Shown: in pieces, positions 52,158 to 59,947 of the stretch
Numbering within the stretch: the first letter of the stretch is position 1
Layout of the letters: each line of letters opens with the position of its first letter
Assembly: GCA_963751835.1 (NCBI GenBank)
Contig: CAVVWD010000038.1
Location: forward strand, 50,503 to 114,502
Direction of reading: 5' to 3'
Source of the DNA: JACVRW01 sp963751835
GTDB lineage: Bacteria; Actinomycetota; Thermoleophilia; Solirubrobacterales; Thermoleophilaceae
Length of the DNA stretch: 64,000 nucleotides
The notes under the pieces: model-generated
The model's input: only the letters and a program-made list of their open reading frames with translations
Databases searched by the model: none
What the model was told of the DNA's origin: nothing
Program-made: the position numbers and the translations under genes

Positions 52158-52604
52158 ATGGCCGAGACCCATGCCGGACAGCGCCCGGGCGGGCGCCTCA
52201 AGCCGATCCTGCTGGCCGCCCTGATGGCGTTCCTCGCCCTCAACATTTGGACGGGGAGCCCGCTGCTCGCGCTCTGGATCGGGTCACGGGTGCAGGGGGA
52301 GGAGAGCCAGCCGTCGATGGGGGCGTTCGCCGTGGTGATCCTCTGCCTGATCGCATTCAGCTGGGGGCTCTACCAGCTGCTCAAGATCACCGCGGGCGCC
52401 TACCAGGAGGCCACCGGCACACAGCCGACGGTGCGGACACACGCCCCCTGGCTGCGAAGCATGCGCGGCGAGCGGCCCGAGCACATCTCCCGGGCGGCAA
52501 GGATCTCCGGGGCCGAGAGGATCGTCGTGGTGAGCGTGATCCTCGCCGCCATCCTGTTTGAGGTCTGGTTCTTCTTCTTCTCGGGCTCCTCGATCGGCCG
52601 CTGA
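52158..52604 (+). CDS. Two-helix membrane protein, unknown
   Basis: A 148-residue protein starting 4 nt after tRNA-Pro (ATG 52158). Hydrophobic helices lie at about residues 16-37 ('ILLAALMAFLALNIW'), 53-74 and 122-144 ('VVVSVILAAILFEVWFFFF'), with a positively charged loop ('TQPTVRTHAPWLRSMRGERP') between the last two. No family is recognised. No ribosome site is possible outside the tRNA, so it may be translated from a processed transcript of the tRNA gene, or its start may be leaderless after tRNA processing. Confidence 0.6.
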   Translation: MAETHAGQRPGGRLKPILLAALMAFLALNIWTGSPLLALWIGSRVQGEESQPSMGAFAVVILCLIAFSWGLYQLLKITAGAYQEATGTQPTVRTHAPWLRSMRGERPEHISRAARISGAERIVVVSVILAAILFEVWFFFFSGSSIGR

Positions 52605-52649
52605 CGTCGTCAAGGACCGGTGGCGGGCCTAGGCTTTACACCGGCACCT

Positions 52650-52724
52650 GCCCCGGTAGCTCAGTCCGGATAGAGCAGCGGCCTTCTAAGCCGCGGGTCA
52701 CAGGTTCGAATCCTGTCCGGGGCA
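52650..52724 (+). tRNA. tRNA-Arg(TCT)
   Basis: A 75-nt cloverleaf. The acceptor stem is GCCCCGG/CCGGGGC, the anticodon stem is GCGGC/GCCGC with loop CTTCTAA (anticodon TCT), and the T arm is CACAGG-TTCGAAT-CCTGT type. CCA is not encoded. An integrase remnant lies 82 nt downstream on the opposite strand, so its 3' end is a likely former attachment site. Confidence 0.96.
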
Positions 52725-52805
52725 CTGAGGGAAAGCGCTGCATACGAGCGGCTTTCGCCGGATAGTCCCAAATTTGAGACTAAGCGCCGCTGGCCCAATA
52801 GTGGC

Positions 52806-52938
52806 CTAAACGTCGTCGGCTTCGTCTTCGCTGGCCCGTTGCTGCTCGAGCTCGAAGGCGCTCAGACGCCGCGGCAATGTCGGCTCCGGCGCCGTCGAGC
52901 AGCGTCCCGTAGTGGCGCTCGATCATCCAAGCAGGCGT
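52806..52938 (-). pseudogene. Tyrosine recombinase (integrase) C-terminal remnant
   Basis: On the minus strand the sequence encodes 'WMIERHYGTLLDGAGADIAA', the typical end of tyrosine recombinases. The presumed catalytic Tyr is in ERHYGTLLD. Continuation needs a frame change near 52866 into 'LSAFELEQQRASEDEADDV' and the TAG stop at 52806-52808. A stop also closes the frame upstream (about 52943), so only ~45 codons remain. Its position just past tRNA-Arg, pointing toward it, is the usual place of an integrase of a tRNA-integrated element. The rest of the gene is gone. Confidence 0.65.
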
Positions 52939-53265
52939 CTAGCCTAGGGCCCACCCGGTCGGAGACGCTCGCTCGCCGCGGAAGGCGGAAGTCCGGGCCG
53001 GCAGCGCACGACACGCCACGCCGCTTGTGGTGGTTCCGGGGACAGTGGAGCGGCGACGGCTGGTCCGTTCGCGTCGTTAACCGCCTGGCGATTTCCCTCG
53101 TAAGACCGGGCAGTCAGCCGACGGCCGTCAGGCGCCAGGTGGTGCCTCGGGCGCACCGCGCGACGTTGATCCCAGGTCGAGGTGTAAGTCTCGAGGGTCC
53201 AATTCGACCCAGTCGTCGATCGCTACCGTGCATTCCTGCCGTAGCCCCCGACGGAAGTGATCGAA
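52939..53265. other. Region without a recognisable gene, downstream of the integrase remnant
   Basis: About 330 bp with only short open frames on both strands. No convincing coding sequence or promoter is seen. It contains GGGTCCAATTCGACCC (about 53195-53210), a small inverted repeat. It is probably scar DNA of the decayed element. Confidence 0.45.
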
Positions 53266-53514
53266 ATGGCCGGCTTCAGCAGCCTTGCCAACAAAGCCAG
53301 GGAGATCTTCACCCAGCGCGGCGGCACCGAGGCCGCAAAGGGAGACCTTCAGGAGCTGAAGGACATCCATGCGCGCGGAGGGTCGATGTCGGACAAGGCC
53401 AAGGCCGCCGTCGACGCGCTCAAGGAGCCGGGTATGAAGGGCCCGGACCGCTCCGCTCCGCCCGGGGAGGAAACACGCGCCCGCGAGCGCCGGTCTGGTC
53501 CGGAAAGCGGATAG
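53266..53514 (+). CDS. Small hypothetical protein (Rv0909-type antitoxin-like)
   Basis: An 82-residue helical protein starting 'MAGFSSLANKAREIFTQRGG', then 'AAKGDLQELKDIHARGGSMSDKAKAAVDALKEPG', ending in a charged Pro/Arg tail. The N-terminal amphipathic helix and 'DKAKAAVDALKEPG' resemble small actinobacterial proteins annotated as Rv0909-family antitoxins, but the match is weak. A GGAAG site precedes ATG 53266. No partner toxin is adjacent; the next frame downstream is a pseudogene. Confidence 0.5.
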   Translation: MAGFSSLANKAREIFTQRGGTEAAKGDLQELKDIHARGGSMSDKAKAAVDALKEPGMKGPDRSAPPGEETRARERRSGPESG

Positions 53515-53515
53515 A

Positions 53516-54085
53516 ACCCGGCTCGTCGACGAGCCGCTTCGCCGGCTTGCCGGCTTCTGGCGCCGCTACTGGCCGGAGAGCGATCTCGACAGGCTCGCGA
53601 GGGACGTCGAGAGCAGCCTGAGCCGCGCCGCGGAGGCCTGGGAGCTGGATGACGTGCGCCCGCTTCCAGGCGGGAACGTCGCGCTGGTCTGTGCCGCCGT
53701 GCGCGACGGCCGGCCGGTCGTCCTAAAGCTGACCCCGCGCGGCCATCCCGACGACGTGCTGCTCGCCTCCGAGGCGAGGAGACTCTGCTTCGCCGGGCTC
53801 TGGACGCGCGGGAGCGCGCCCCGCGGTGAGGTGGTCCCGAGTTGCACGATCATCACCTGTGCGGCCAACGAGCTGGCCCGGCCGATCCACGACCGCATGC
53901 CGGTCGTCCTCGCCGGCCACGAGGCATGGCACGCCTGGCTGGACCCCTCCCTCGACAGCTCTGCCGCACGCGAGCTGCTCTCGCCACTCCGCCCCACGAA
54001 ATGGTCGTGCGGCCGGCGAGCCCCGTGGTCAACTCGACCCGTAACGACGGGCCGAGCTGTTCTGGTCCTACCTGTCGCGGCGTAG
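53516..54085 (+). pseudogene. APH/SRAP chimeric pseudogene
   Basis: The frame begins without a start ('LVDEPLRRLAGFWRRYW', ~53522) and encodes the first third of an aminoglycoside/streptomycin-kinase-type phosphotransferase ('LPGGNVALVCAAVRDGRPVVLKLTP', 'LASEARRL'). At about 53783 it switches in frame to the C-terminal half of a SRAP/YedK (HMCES) protein ('FAGLWTR', 'SCTIITCAANELARPIHDRMPVVLA', 'WHAWLDPS'). It then loses frame near 53990, where 'HEMVVRPASPVVNSTRNDGP' continues in the next frame, and again after it. Neither half has its active parts: no APH catalytic loop, no SRAP N-terminal Cys. It is a recombination joint between two gene fragments that has since decayed. Confidence 0.7.
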
Positions 54086-54265
54086 CTCCACAGCTCGCCG
54101 CGGTCAGTGCTCCATCTCCGACAGATCCACCATTGGCGGGGGCGCCGATCCGTGCCGGCGCACGCCTGCTGCTCGTCCTAGGAGCTGCGTTGCGCTGGTC
54201 GCCAGAACGCGCTCGCTTGCATCCCGTGCAGCGGTCGTCTGATCGCCCCCTGCTGCCAGGATGGC

Positions 54266-54832
54266 GTGGTGATTGAGATCGTCACCGAGCGGCTGACGTT
54301 GCGACCGTTTCGGGCCGATGACCTACGAGAGTTCGTGGCCTACCGCAGCGACCCCGAAGTCGCGCGCTACCAGTCCTGGGATAGCACCTATTCGATGGCC
54401 GACGCAGAGCAATTTCTGGCCTCACAACAAGGCGTAGCGTTCGGTCGGCTGGGGGCGTGGTTGCAACTGGCGGCGGTCAGCCGGGTCAGTGGGGCTCTGT
54501 GCGGCGACTGCGCCGTGCGCGTCACGACCGATCAGCCGGAGACCGCCGAAATCGGCATCACGCTGGCCCGAGCTAGCCAGCGCAGTGGCCTGGCGAGCGA
54601 GGCGCTTGCCGCAATCATGGAGAAGCTGTTCGAGGAGTACGGCATCCATCGGATCTATGCCGAGGCCGACGACCGCAACCTTGCAGTCCATCGACTTCTC
54701 GAACGCCTGGCCTTTCGCTGCGAGGCGCGCCTGCTTGAAGCCGACTGGTTCAAAGGCGAGTGGTCCACGCTGCGCATCTACGCGATCCTACGCCGTGAAT
54801 GGCGAGCGCCGCCGAACGCCACGGCTCCGTAG
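54266..54832 (+). CDS. GNAT-family N-acetyltransferase (RimJ/RimL-like)
   Basis: A 188-residue acetyltransferase starting 'IVTERLTLRPFRADDLREF', the usual N-terminus of RimJ/RimL-type enzymes. 'AEIGITLARASQRSGLASEALAAIMEKLFEEYGIHRIYAEADDRNLAVHRLLERLAFRCEAR' contains the acetyl-CoA-binding loop (Q-R-S-G-L-A) and the conserved 'N..(V/A)HRLLE(R/K)L(A/G)F' motif. Start GTG 54266 or 54269. The gene's base composition is slightly less GC-rich than the metabolic genes. It may acetylate a ribosomal protein or an antibiotic; the acceptor is unknown. Confidence 0.88.
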   Translation: MVIEIVTERLTLRPFRADDLREFVAYRSDPEVARYQSWDSTYSMADAEQFLASQQGVAFGRLGAWLQLAAVSRVSGALCGDCAVRVTTDQPETAEIGITLARASQRSGLASEALAAIMEKLFEEYGIHRIYAEADDRNLAVHRLLERLAFRCEARLLEADWFKGEWSTLRIYAILRREWRAPPNATAP

Positions 54833-54946
54833 CCACTCTCCCAACCTCGAGCGCCATGGCCCGTCTCCTTCTCGGGCGCAAGCGCGCGTCTCAATCACCA
54901 CTTCGGTGGCGCTCGGTCGGGACGAAGAGCCGGCGCGCAGGGTCGG

Positions 54947-54980
54947 AGTGCTGCTCCTCGACGGATGCGAGAGCGACACG
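54947..54980. repeat. Dispersed 34-bp repeat, copy 1
   Basis: AGTGCTGCTCCTCGACGGAT followed by GCGAGAGCGACACG; 31 of 34 bases match the copy at 63098-63131. Both copies lie a few hundred bases past the 3' end of a minus-strand gene and its hairpin. No function is known. Confidence 0.5.
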
Positions 54981-55204
54981 CCAGGCGATCCCGTGGCCGG
55001 GCAGGGCGCGCATTGACCGCCTTAGCGCGGAAGCAGGGCGCCACGCGCCCGCTTTCGGCCCGAGTGCGAGCGCCCGAGCGTCGGTCATCGCCGCGCCTGG
55101 TCCGGACGATGGGGAGAAGTGCGACCCGCGGGCCGGCTTGCGCCTGCTTTCGTTGGCGGAACGTCGGTGCTCCCATGGTACGAGGCGTTAGGAGAGCGCC
55201 GGAG

Positions 55205-55232
55205 CGGGCGCCCGTCAGCGGGCGCCCGCGCT
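55205..55232 (-). terminator. GC-rich hairpin (GCGGGCGCCCG repeat)
   Basis: GCGGGCGCCCG-TCA-GCGGGCGCCCGC can fold as a stable hairpin 17 nt past the stop of the ABM-like gene. There is no long T run, which is usual for high-GC terminators. It could also serve the convergent GNAT gene. Confidence 0.5.
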
Positions 55233-55248
55233 GCACTATCCCTTCCGA

Positions 55249-55560
55249 TCAGGCCGGCTGTGCCGCGCCGGTGAGATCACCGGCGGTCAGTGTGTGGAGG
55301 TCGAACTGCGTCCGTTTGATGCTGTCGAGCGAGAGGCCGGCCTCCTTGTAGGCGGGGGCGAGTCGCTCGGCGAGGAACCGGTCGCGTGCCTCCTCGGAAT
55401 CCCACACGCTGATCACCCGCCAGCCCGGATTGGCGGGGCCGGCGAGCACGAGACGGGCGCCGTCCGGAGGGACGGGTCCGGTGCTGCGCACGTGCGCGAA
55501 GACCTGCTCGGCCTGCTCCAGGCTCTGGTCGGGGTTCTCGACTATTTGGCAGATCGCCAT
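55249..55560 (-). CDS. ABM-fold (antibiotic biosynthesis monooxygenase-like) small protein
   Basis: A 103-residue protein of ferredoxin-like/ABM type: 'SLEQAEQVFAHVRSTGPVPPDGARLVLAGPANPGWRVISVWDSEEARDRFLAERLAPAYKEAG'. The 'W(R)VISVWDSEEARDRF' segment is the recognisable ABM core. Such proteins are often heme- or quinone-related monooxygenases or simple dimeric binders. ATG 55560. It lies 105 nt past the stop of the LuxR-STAND gene on the same strand, so it may be co-transcribed with it. Confidence 0.75.
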   Translation of the reverse strand: MAICQIVENPDQSLEQAEQVFAHVRSTGPVPPDGARLVLAGPANPGWRVISVWDSEEARDRFLAERLAPAYKEAGLSLDSIKRTQFDLHTLTAGDLTGAAQPA

Positions 55561-55665
55561 CGTCGCTCCTTGGGTTGGGTGTCCGCCTCTCGTGGGGGCC
55601 GCGGCGGGCTGATCGGCACCGTAGGCACGCCCGGTCTGGCTGTCATCAGCGCGATTGCGGAATCG

Positions 55666-57912
55666 CTACTGAACGCGGTCCCGCGCCCAGGTGGCTAGCT
55701 GCGTGCGGTTGTCGAGGCCGAGTTTGGTAAGGGCATGTCGAACATGGCTCTCGACCGTGCGGACGGAGAGGTGAAGGTGGGCGGCGATCGCCTTGTTGGC
55801 GAGCCCGTCGGCTACCAGCGCCGCTACCTCCAGCTCGCGTGGGCTCAAGCCGGCCGGCGTAACGCGGCGCGGCCTCGCCCTGCCGAACGCGAGGGCTACC
55901 GCGTCGTCGACGTCGAGCCGCGCTCCCTCTGCCCATACCCGCTCGGCATCGCTGCCAAGCGAAGCCTCGCTCTTTGCGCGGACGCGGTCGAGCCGCGCTC
56001 GGAAGATCGGCGGGAACTCGCCGCCGATCCGGGCTCGCATCGCCGTAGCGGCGGCGGCGAGCTTCAGGGCACTCGGCGGGTCGGAGCGCGCGAGCACGCT
56101 CGCCTGCCCGAGCAGCGCGACCGGCAGCAGCGACGCGTCGCGCGAGGGACGCAGCAACTCGACCGCTTTGCGGTAATGGGCCGTCGCGCGCGAGGGATCG
56201 CTCTCCGCCGCCTCGGCGCTCATGCCGAGAAAGGTGTGACACGAACCCTGGCCCCATTCGTCGCCCTCGGCCACGTATGTGGACAGCGCCTGCTCGAGCA
56301 GCTCCTTCGCTCGGGTGGTCTCGTTGGCCATCACGGACGCGAGGCCGAGCGACGCCAACGAGCGGGCCTCGCCGATCGGGATGCCCAGCCCGTGGTGCAG
56401 CGCGCGGCTCGCCTCGAGGTGCGCGCGCGCCGGCTCGAGGGCGCCGGCGAGCGTCTCCGCCAGCCCTTGGAAGAAGCACGTCCACGCTTCGAGCACAGGC
56501 TCGCCGAGCTCGGCGCTCAGCTCGCGCGCCTCCGCCAACACCATCCGTGCCGACTCCGAATCGCCCATCGTCGTTGCGAGCTGCCCCGCGGAGATCTGAG
56601 CCTCCACCCGGTGACGGTCACGGCGCGGACAGCGCTCGAGCAACAGCTGGGCGAGCCGCAGCCCGTCGGCCTGCCCGAACCTGAAGAAGAGGTCTCGCGT
56701 CCCGACGAGCATCCGCATCGCAGCGCAGGGATCCGAGGCCGCCGCCCATTCCAGCGCCGCCCGGACGTTCTCGAAGTCGTCGTCCAGTTCGTTGACGAAC
56801 CGCTGCCTTCCAGTGGACAACCACTCCTCGCGGGCGGTCTCGGCGAGCGTCGCGAAGTGGCCAAGATGGCGTTCACACGTCACATCCAACTCGCCGGCCT
56901 CTGCGAGCAGCTCCGAGGCGTACTCGCGCACGGTCTCGAGCAGCCGGTACCTCGTTTTCCCCCCGGGTGTCTCCATGACCGCGATCAGCGACTTGTCCAC
57001 GAGCCGCGCGAGCACATCGAGCGAGAGCGCCGGCGCGACCGCGGTCGCCGCGCCGGCGTCGAACCCGCCGACGAACACCGCCAGACTCCGGAAGGCCCGC
57101 TGCTCGGTCGGATCGAGCATCTGGTGGCTCCATTCGACCGCGGTCCGCACGGTCCGGTGGTGCGGCGGCGAGAGCCGCCCGCCTCCGCCGAGCGCGCCCA
57201 ACCTGGTCTCCAGACTCGACAGCACCTCGGCCGGCGACATCACACTGACCCGGGCGGCGGCAAGCTCGATCGCGAGCGGCAGGCGATCGAGGCGCGCGCA
57301 CAACCGGTCGATCGTCGCATCGCTCTCCTCGCCGGAGACGAACTCCGGCCGCCGCTGCCGCGCCCGTTCGACGAACAGGCGATACGCGTCGTCGGGCGCA
57401 AGCGGCTCCAGCCTCCAGACCGTCTCCCCGTCGACACCGAGCGACTCACGGCTGGCGGCCATGATCCGGACGTCGCCGCACGAGCCGAGCAAGGCACCGG
57501 CCAGCTCGGCGCAGGCGTCCACCACGTGCTCGCAGTTGTCGAGCACCAGCAGCAGGTCGCGATCCCACAGATAGCCGCGCAGCGCGTCCGTCGGGGACGT
57601 CCCGCGCGGGCCGCGAACACCCAGCATCCGGGCCGTCTCGGCCGCCACGTCGGGCGTCTCGGGACCCGCAGCGAGATCCACCAGCCACACCCCATCGGCC
57701 CGCCGCCCAAGCTGACTATGGGCGAGCGCCAACGCGAGGCGGGTCTTGCCCACCCCGCCCGGACCGGTCAGCGTCACCAGCCGCGTCCTGCGCAGCGTCT
57801 CGCCGATCCGCTCGAACTCGCGCGCCCGGCCGACCAAGGAAGTCAACGGAACCGGGAGGTTGTGCTCCGCCCGGCCCATCCGCTCGGCGGTACGCGACGC
57901 GCTCGTCGCCAT
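55666..57912 (-). CDS. LuxR-family STAND ATPase regulator
   Basis: A 748-residue regulator. Near the N-terminus 'LPVPLTSLVGRAREFERIGETLR' is followed by Walker A 'GPGGVGKTRLALALA' (about residue 55), Walker B 'LLLVLDNCEHVV' and 'IMAASRESLGVDGE', as in LuxR-type MalT/AfsR-like ATPases. A TPR-rich middle (~380-640) follows. The C-terminal LuxR HTH (~690-748) is typical: 'LSPRELEVAALVADGLANKAIAAHLHLSVRTVESHVRHALTKLGL'. ATG 57912 is chosen; the frame is open to 58008. It probably activates nearby genes when a ligand binds the TPR region. Confidence 0.9.
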   Translation of the reverse strand: MATSASRTAERMGRAEHNLPVPLTSLVGRAREFERIGETLRRTRLVTLTGPGGVGKTRLALALAHSQLGRRADGVWLVDLAAGPETPDVAAETARMLGVRGPRGTSPTDALRGYLWDRDLLLVLDNCEHVVDACAELAGALLGSCGDVRIMAASRESLGVDGETVWRLEPLAPDDAYRLFVERARQRRPEFVSGEESDATIDRLCARLDRLPLAIELAAARVSVMSPAEVLSSLETRLGALGGGGRLSPPHHRTVRTAVEWSHQMLDPTEQRAFRSLAVFVGGFDAGAATAVAPALSLDVLARLVDKSLIAVMETPGGKTRYRLLETVREYASELLAEAGELDVTCERHLGHFATLAETAREEWLSTGRQRFVNELDDDFENVRAALEWAAASDPCAAMRMLVGTRDLFFRFGQADGLRLAQLLLERCPRRDRHRVEAQISAGQLATTMGDSESARMVLAEARELSAELGEPVLEAWTCFFQGLAETLAGALEPARAHLEASRALHHGLGIPIGEARSLASLGLASVMANETTRAKELLEQALSTYVAEGDEWGQGSCHTFLGMSAEAAESDPSRATAHYRKAVELLRPSRDASLLPVALLGQASVLARSDPPSALKLAAAATAMRARIGGEFPPIFRARLDRVRAKSEASLGSDAERVWAEGARLDVDDAVALAFGRARPRRVTPAGLSPRELEVAALVADGLANKAIAAHLHLSVRTVESHVRHALTKLGLDNRTQLATWARDRVQ

Positions 57913-58031
57913 CGAATCCCGATGATCACACAGCGCCGACCGAGACCTCGCTTCGCCGTAGAGGAGGCGTCGCCGATGGGGCTCGTCGAGATACGCCGAA
58001 CCGGTCACGTCCCGACCGGGGCGACCGTTCG

Positions 58032-58178
58032 GTGGCAGGCTACCGCGAGATCCAGCAGCTGCTCGGCGTCACCCACACCTGGGTCAACCGCCACGTCACC
58101 GAGGCCCGCCAGCAGCTGCGGCGGGCGGAGGCAGCTGTTGGCGCTGAGGTTGAGGCGACGGTACGGGAGGCCGCCTGA
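58032..58178 (+). pseudogene. Sigma-factor region-4 fragment
   Basis: A 48-codon open frame: 'VAGYREIQQLLGVTHTWVNRHVTEARQQLRRA' and an Ala/Glu tail to TGA 58176-58178. The helix-turn-helix pattern (Y-x-E-I-x-x-L-x-G-x-T-x-T-x-V-N-R-x-x-x-E-x-R) matches region 4 of actinobacterial ECF-like sigma factors. Regions 2 and the rest are missing upstream, where the divergent STAND gene starts. It is probably a gene remnant. Confidence 0.55.
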
Positions 58179-58385
58179 CAGCCACGCCGCTCGAGCGCGC
58201 GCGTCGGGCGCACACCTGTTCCAGTCAGGGGAGCGGCCGCCGACATAGGCGCGCGTCAGCATTCCCAGACGCCCGCTCGTCGTATGAGGCGACTGCGAAC
58301 CCGCCGCGCCCGACCGCCTGTATTTCGGACCTGTCAGTTGCCTCGGTTGGTAAAGAATCGGGCTACGCTCAAGCGTCATACGAGC

Positions 58386-58883
58386 ATGAACGCTCGCGGG
58401 CAACCCGGTGCGACCCTGGCCGCGATCGAGGGCATCTACCGCTCCCACCTGCCCGAGTTTCGACGCGCGGCCGCAGCCATCACAGGCGACCGCGAACTCG
58501 CCTGCGACGCCGTCCAAGACGCCTTCGCCCGCGCCGTGCGTCGACAAGCCGGCTTTCGCAGCGAAGGCTCACTCAACGGGTGGATCTGGCGGATCGTCAT
58601 CAACACGACCCTCAGCCAGACCCGCGCACGCAGACCGACTAGCCCACTCGCCGGGGATCCCTCAACCTCCGACAACGGCCACACCGACGCAGCAACCGAA
58701 CGAGTCCGCAGCGCCCTGGCACTGCTGCCAGAACGCCAACGCCTGATCCTGTTCCTGCATTACTACGCCGACCTCGACTACGCCACGATCGCCGAAGCGA
58801 TCGGCATCAGCATCGGCACGGTCGGCGCGACCCTGCACACAGCGCGCGCAAACTTGCGCCGACGGCTCGAGGAGCCCATATGA
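58386..58883 (+). CDS. ECF-type RNA polymerase sigma factor
   Basis: A 165-residue sigma-70 group IV protein. Region 2 is 'IEGIYRSHLPEFRRAAAAITGDRELACDAVQDAFARAVRRQAGFRSEGSLNGWIWRIVINTTLSQ', and region 4 is 'ALALLPERQRLILFLHYYADLDYATIAEAIGISIGTVGATLHTARANLRRRL'. ATG 58386. The start of the next gene overlaps its stop by 4 nt, the usual place of an anti-sigma gene; here that position is taken by a sigma-A-like chimera. Third-position usage is C-rich (e.g. acc, gac, gcc), unlike the G-richer downstream gene. Confidence 0.88.
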   Translation: MNARGQPGATLAAIEGIYRSHLPEFRRAAAAITGDRELACDAVQDAFARAVRRQAGFRSEGSLNGWIWRIVINTTLSQTRARRPTSPLAGDPSTSDNGHTDAATERVRSALALLPERQRLILFLHYYADLDYATIAEAIGISIGTVGATLHTARANLRRRLEEPI

Positions 58884-59947
58884 ACGAACGCGACCCACTC
58901 GATGCCCTGGCTGAACTCGTTGCGCCATTCAATAACGACCCCGACGGCTGGGACGACGTGCTACGCCGCGCCGACGATCCGTCCGAGCTCAATGACGATG
59001 TGGGGGAGCACGAGGAGGAACCGGCAGACGTCTACGACGAGGGTGGCGTTGTCACGGCCGGTCTTGCGGTGGCGCCTCCGGAGCAGGGGGTGGAGGACAC
59101 GGTGCGGCTTTATCTGCGCACGATCGGGCGGGTGCAGCTGCTGACGCGCGAGGATGAGGTGCGGTTGGCGAAGCGGATCGAGCAGAATGACATGCGCGCC
59201 AAGAACGCGCTGATCGAGGCCAATCTCCGGCTTGTGGTCTCGATCGCGAAGCGTTACAGCGGCCGGGGGCTGACGCTGCTCGATCTGATTCAGGAGGGCA
59301 ACCTGGGGTTGATCCGGGCGGTCGAGAAGTTCGATTGGCGCCGCGGTTTCAAGTTCTCGACCTATGCGACTTGGTGGATCCGGCAGGCGATCACGCGCGC
59401 GCTGGCCGACCAGTCGCGGACGATCCGGATCCCGGTGCACATGGTGGAGCGGATGAACCGGGTGGCGAAGGCCAAGCGGATGTTGCTCCAGCAGCACAAC
59501 CGCGAGCCGACGTGCGAGGAGATCGGCGAGCTGGTGGAGATGCCGGCCAGGAAGGTGGAGGAGATCCTGAAGCTCGGGCAGGAGCCGGTCTCGCTGGAGG
59601 CGCCGGTGGGCGGCGAGGACGGCGACGCCTCGCTGGGCGATTTCATCGAGGACTCGGCTACCGACCGGCCGCTGGAGATCGTCTCGAAACGGATGCGCGA
59701 CGACGATATCCAGAAGGTGCTCGAGTCGCTTTCCTTGCGTGAGCGTAGGGTGATCGAGCTGCGCTACGGCCTTGGCGACAAGGGCCCGATGACGCTCGAG
59801 GACATCGGCCACGAGGTGGGCGTGACCCGCGAGCGCGTGCGCCAGATCGAGTCGAAGACGCTGGCAATGCTGAAGAGCTCCGGCGGAGCAGACCGCCTGG
59901 CAGGGACCGCGGACGAGGCGCAGCAGGCGTCGCGACGTCACACGTGA
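58880..59947 (+). CDS. Sigma-70 (RpoD/SigA-like) factor with foreign N-terminus
   Basis: A 355-residue primary-type sigma factor. Regions 1.2-4.2 are intact: 'DTVRLYLRTIGRVQLLTREDEVRLAKRIE', region 2 'LRLVVSIAKRYSGRGLTLLDLIQEGNLGLIRAVEKFDWRRGFKFSTYATWWIRQAI', region 3, and region 4 'LSLRERRVIELRYGLGD..TLEDIGHEVGVTRERVRQIE'. The first ~40 residues ('MNERDPLDALAELVAPFNNDPDGWDDVLRRADDP') instead look like the start of an ECF-associated anti-sigma or membrane protein, which should follow the ECF gene. Codon use changes near 59000. The gene seems a joint of two genes; it is probably a second, alternative RpoD-like factor. Confidence 0.85.
   Translation: MNERDPLDALAELVAPFNNDPDGWDDVLRRADDPSELNDDVGEHEEEPADVYDEGGVVTAGLAVAPPEQGVEDTVRLYLRTIGRVQLLTREDEVRLAKRIEQNDMRAKNALIEANLRLVVSIAKRYSGRGLTLLDLIQEGNLGLIRAVEKFDWRRGFKFSTYATWWIRQAITRALADQSRTIRIPVHMVERMNRVAKAKRMLLQQHNREPTCEEIGELVEMPARKVEEILKLGQEPVSLEAPVGGEDGDASLGDFIEDSATDRPLEIVSKRMRDDDIQKVLESLSLRERRVIELRYGLGDKGPMTLEDIGHEVGVTRERVRQIESKTLAMLKSSGGADRLAGTADEAQQASRRHT

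Larger units (their letters stand above)
54833..55248. other. Intergenic region with dispersed repeat and terminator
   Basis: No gene is supported in these 416 bp. It contains a 34-bp sequence (54947-54980) that recurs at 63098-63131, and a strong GC hairpin at 55205-55232 ending the minus-strand gene. Open frames on either strand are short and unlike known proteins. Confidence 0.5.

Noticed and set aside
55735..58248. Long plus-strand frame opposite the LuxR-STAND gene
   Set aside because: It is an antisense shadow; the minus strand carries Walker and LuxR motifs throughout.
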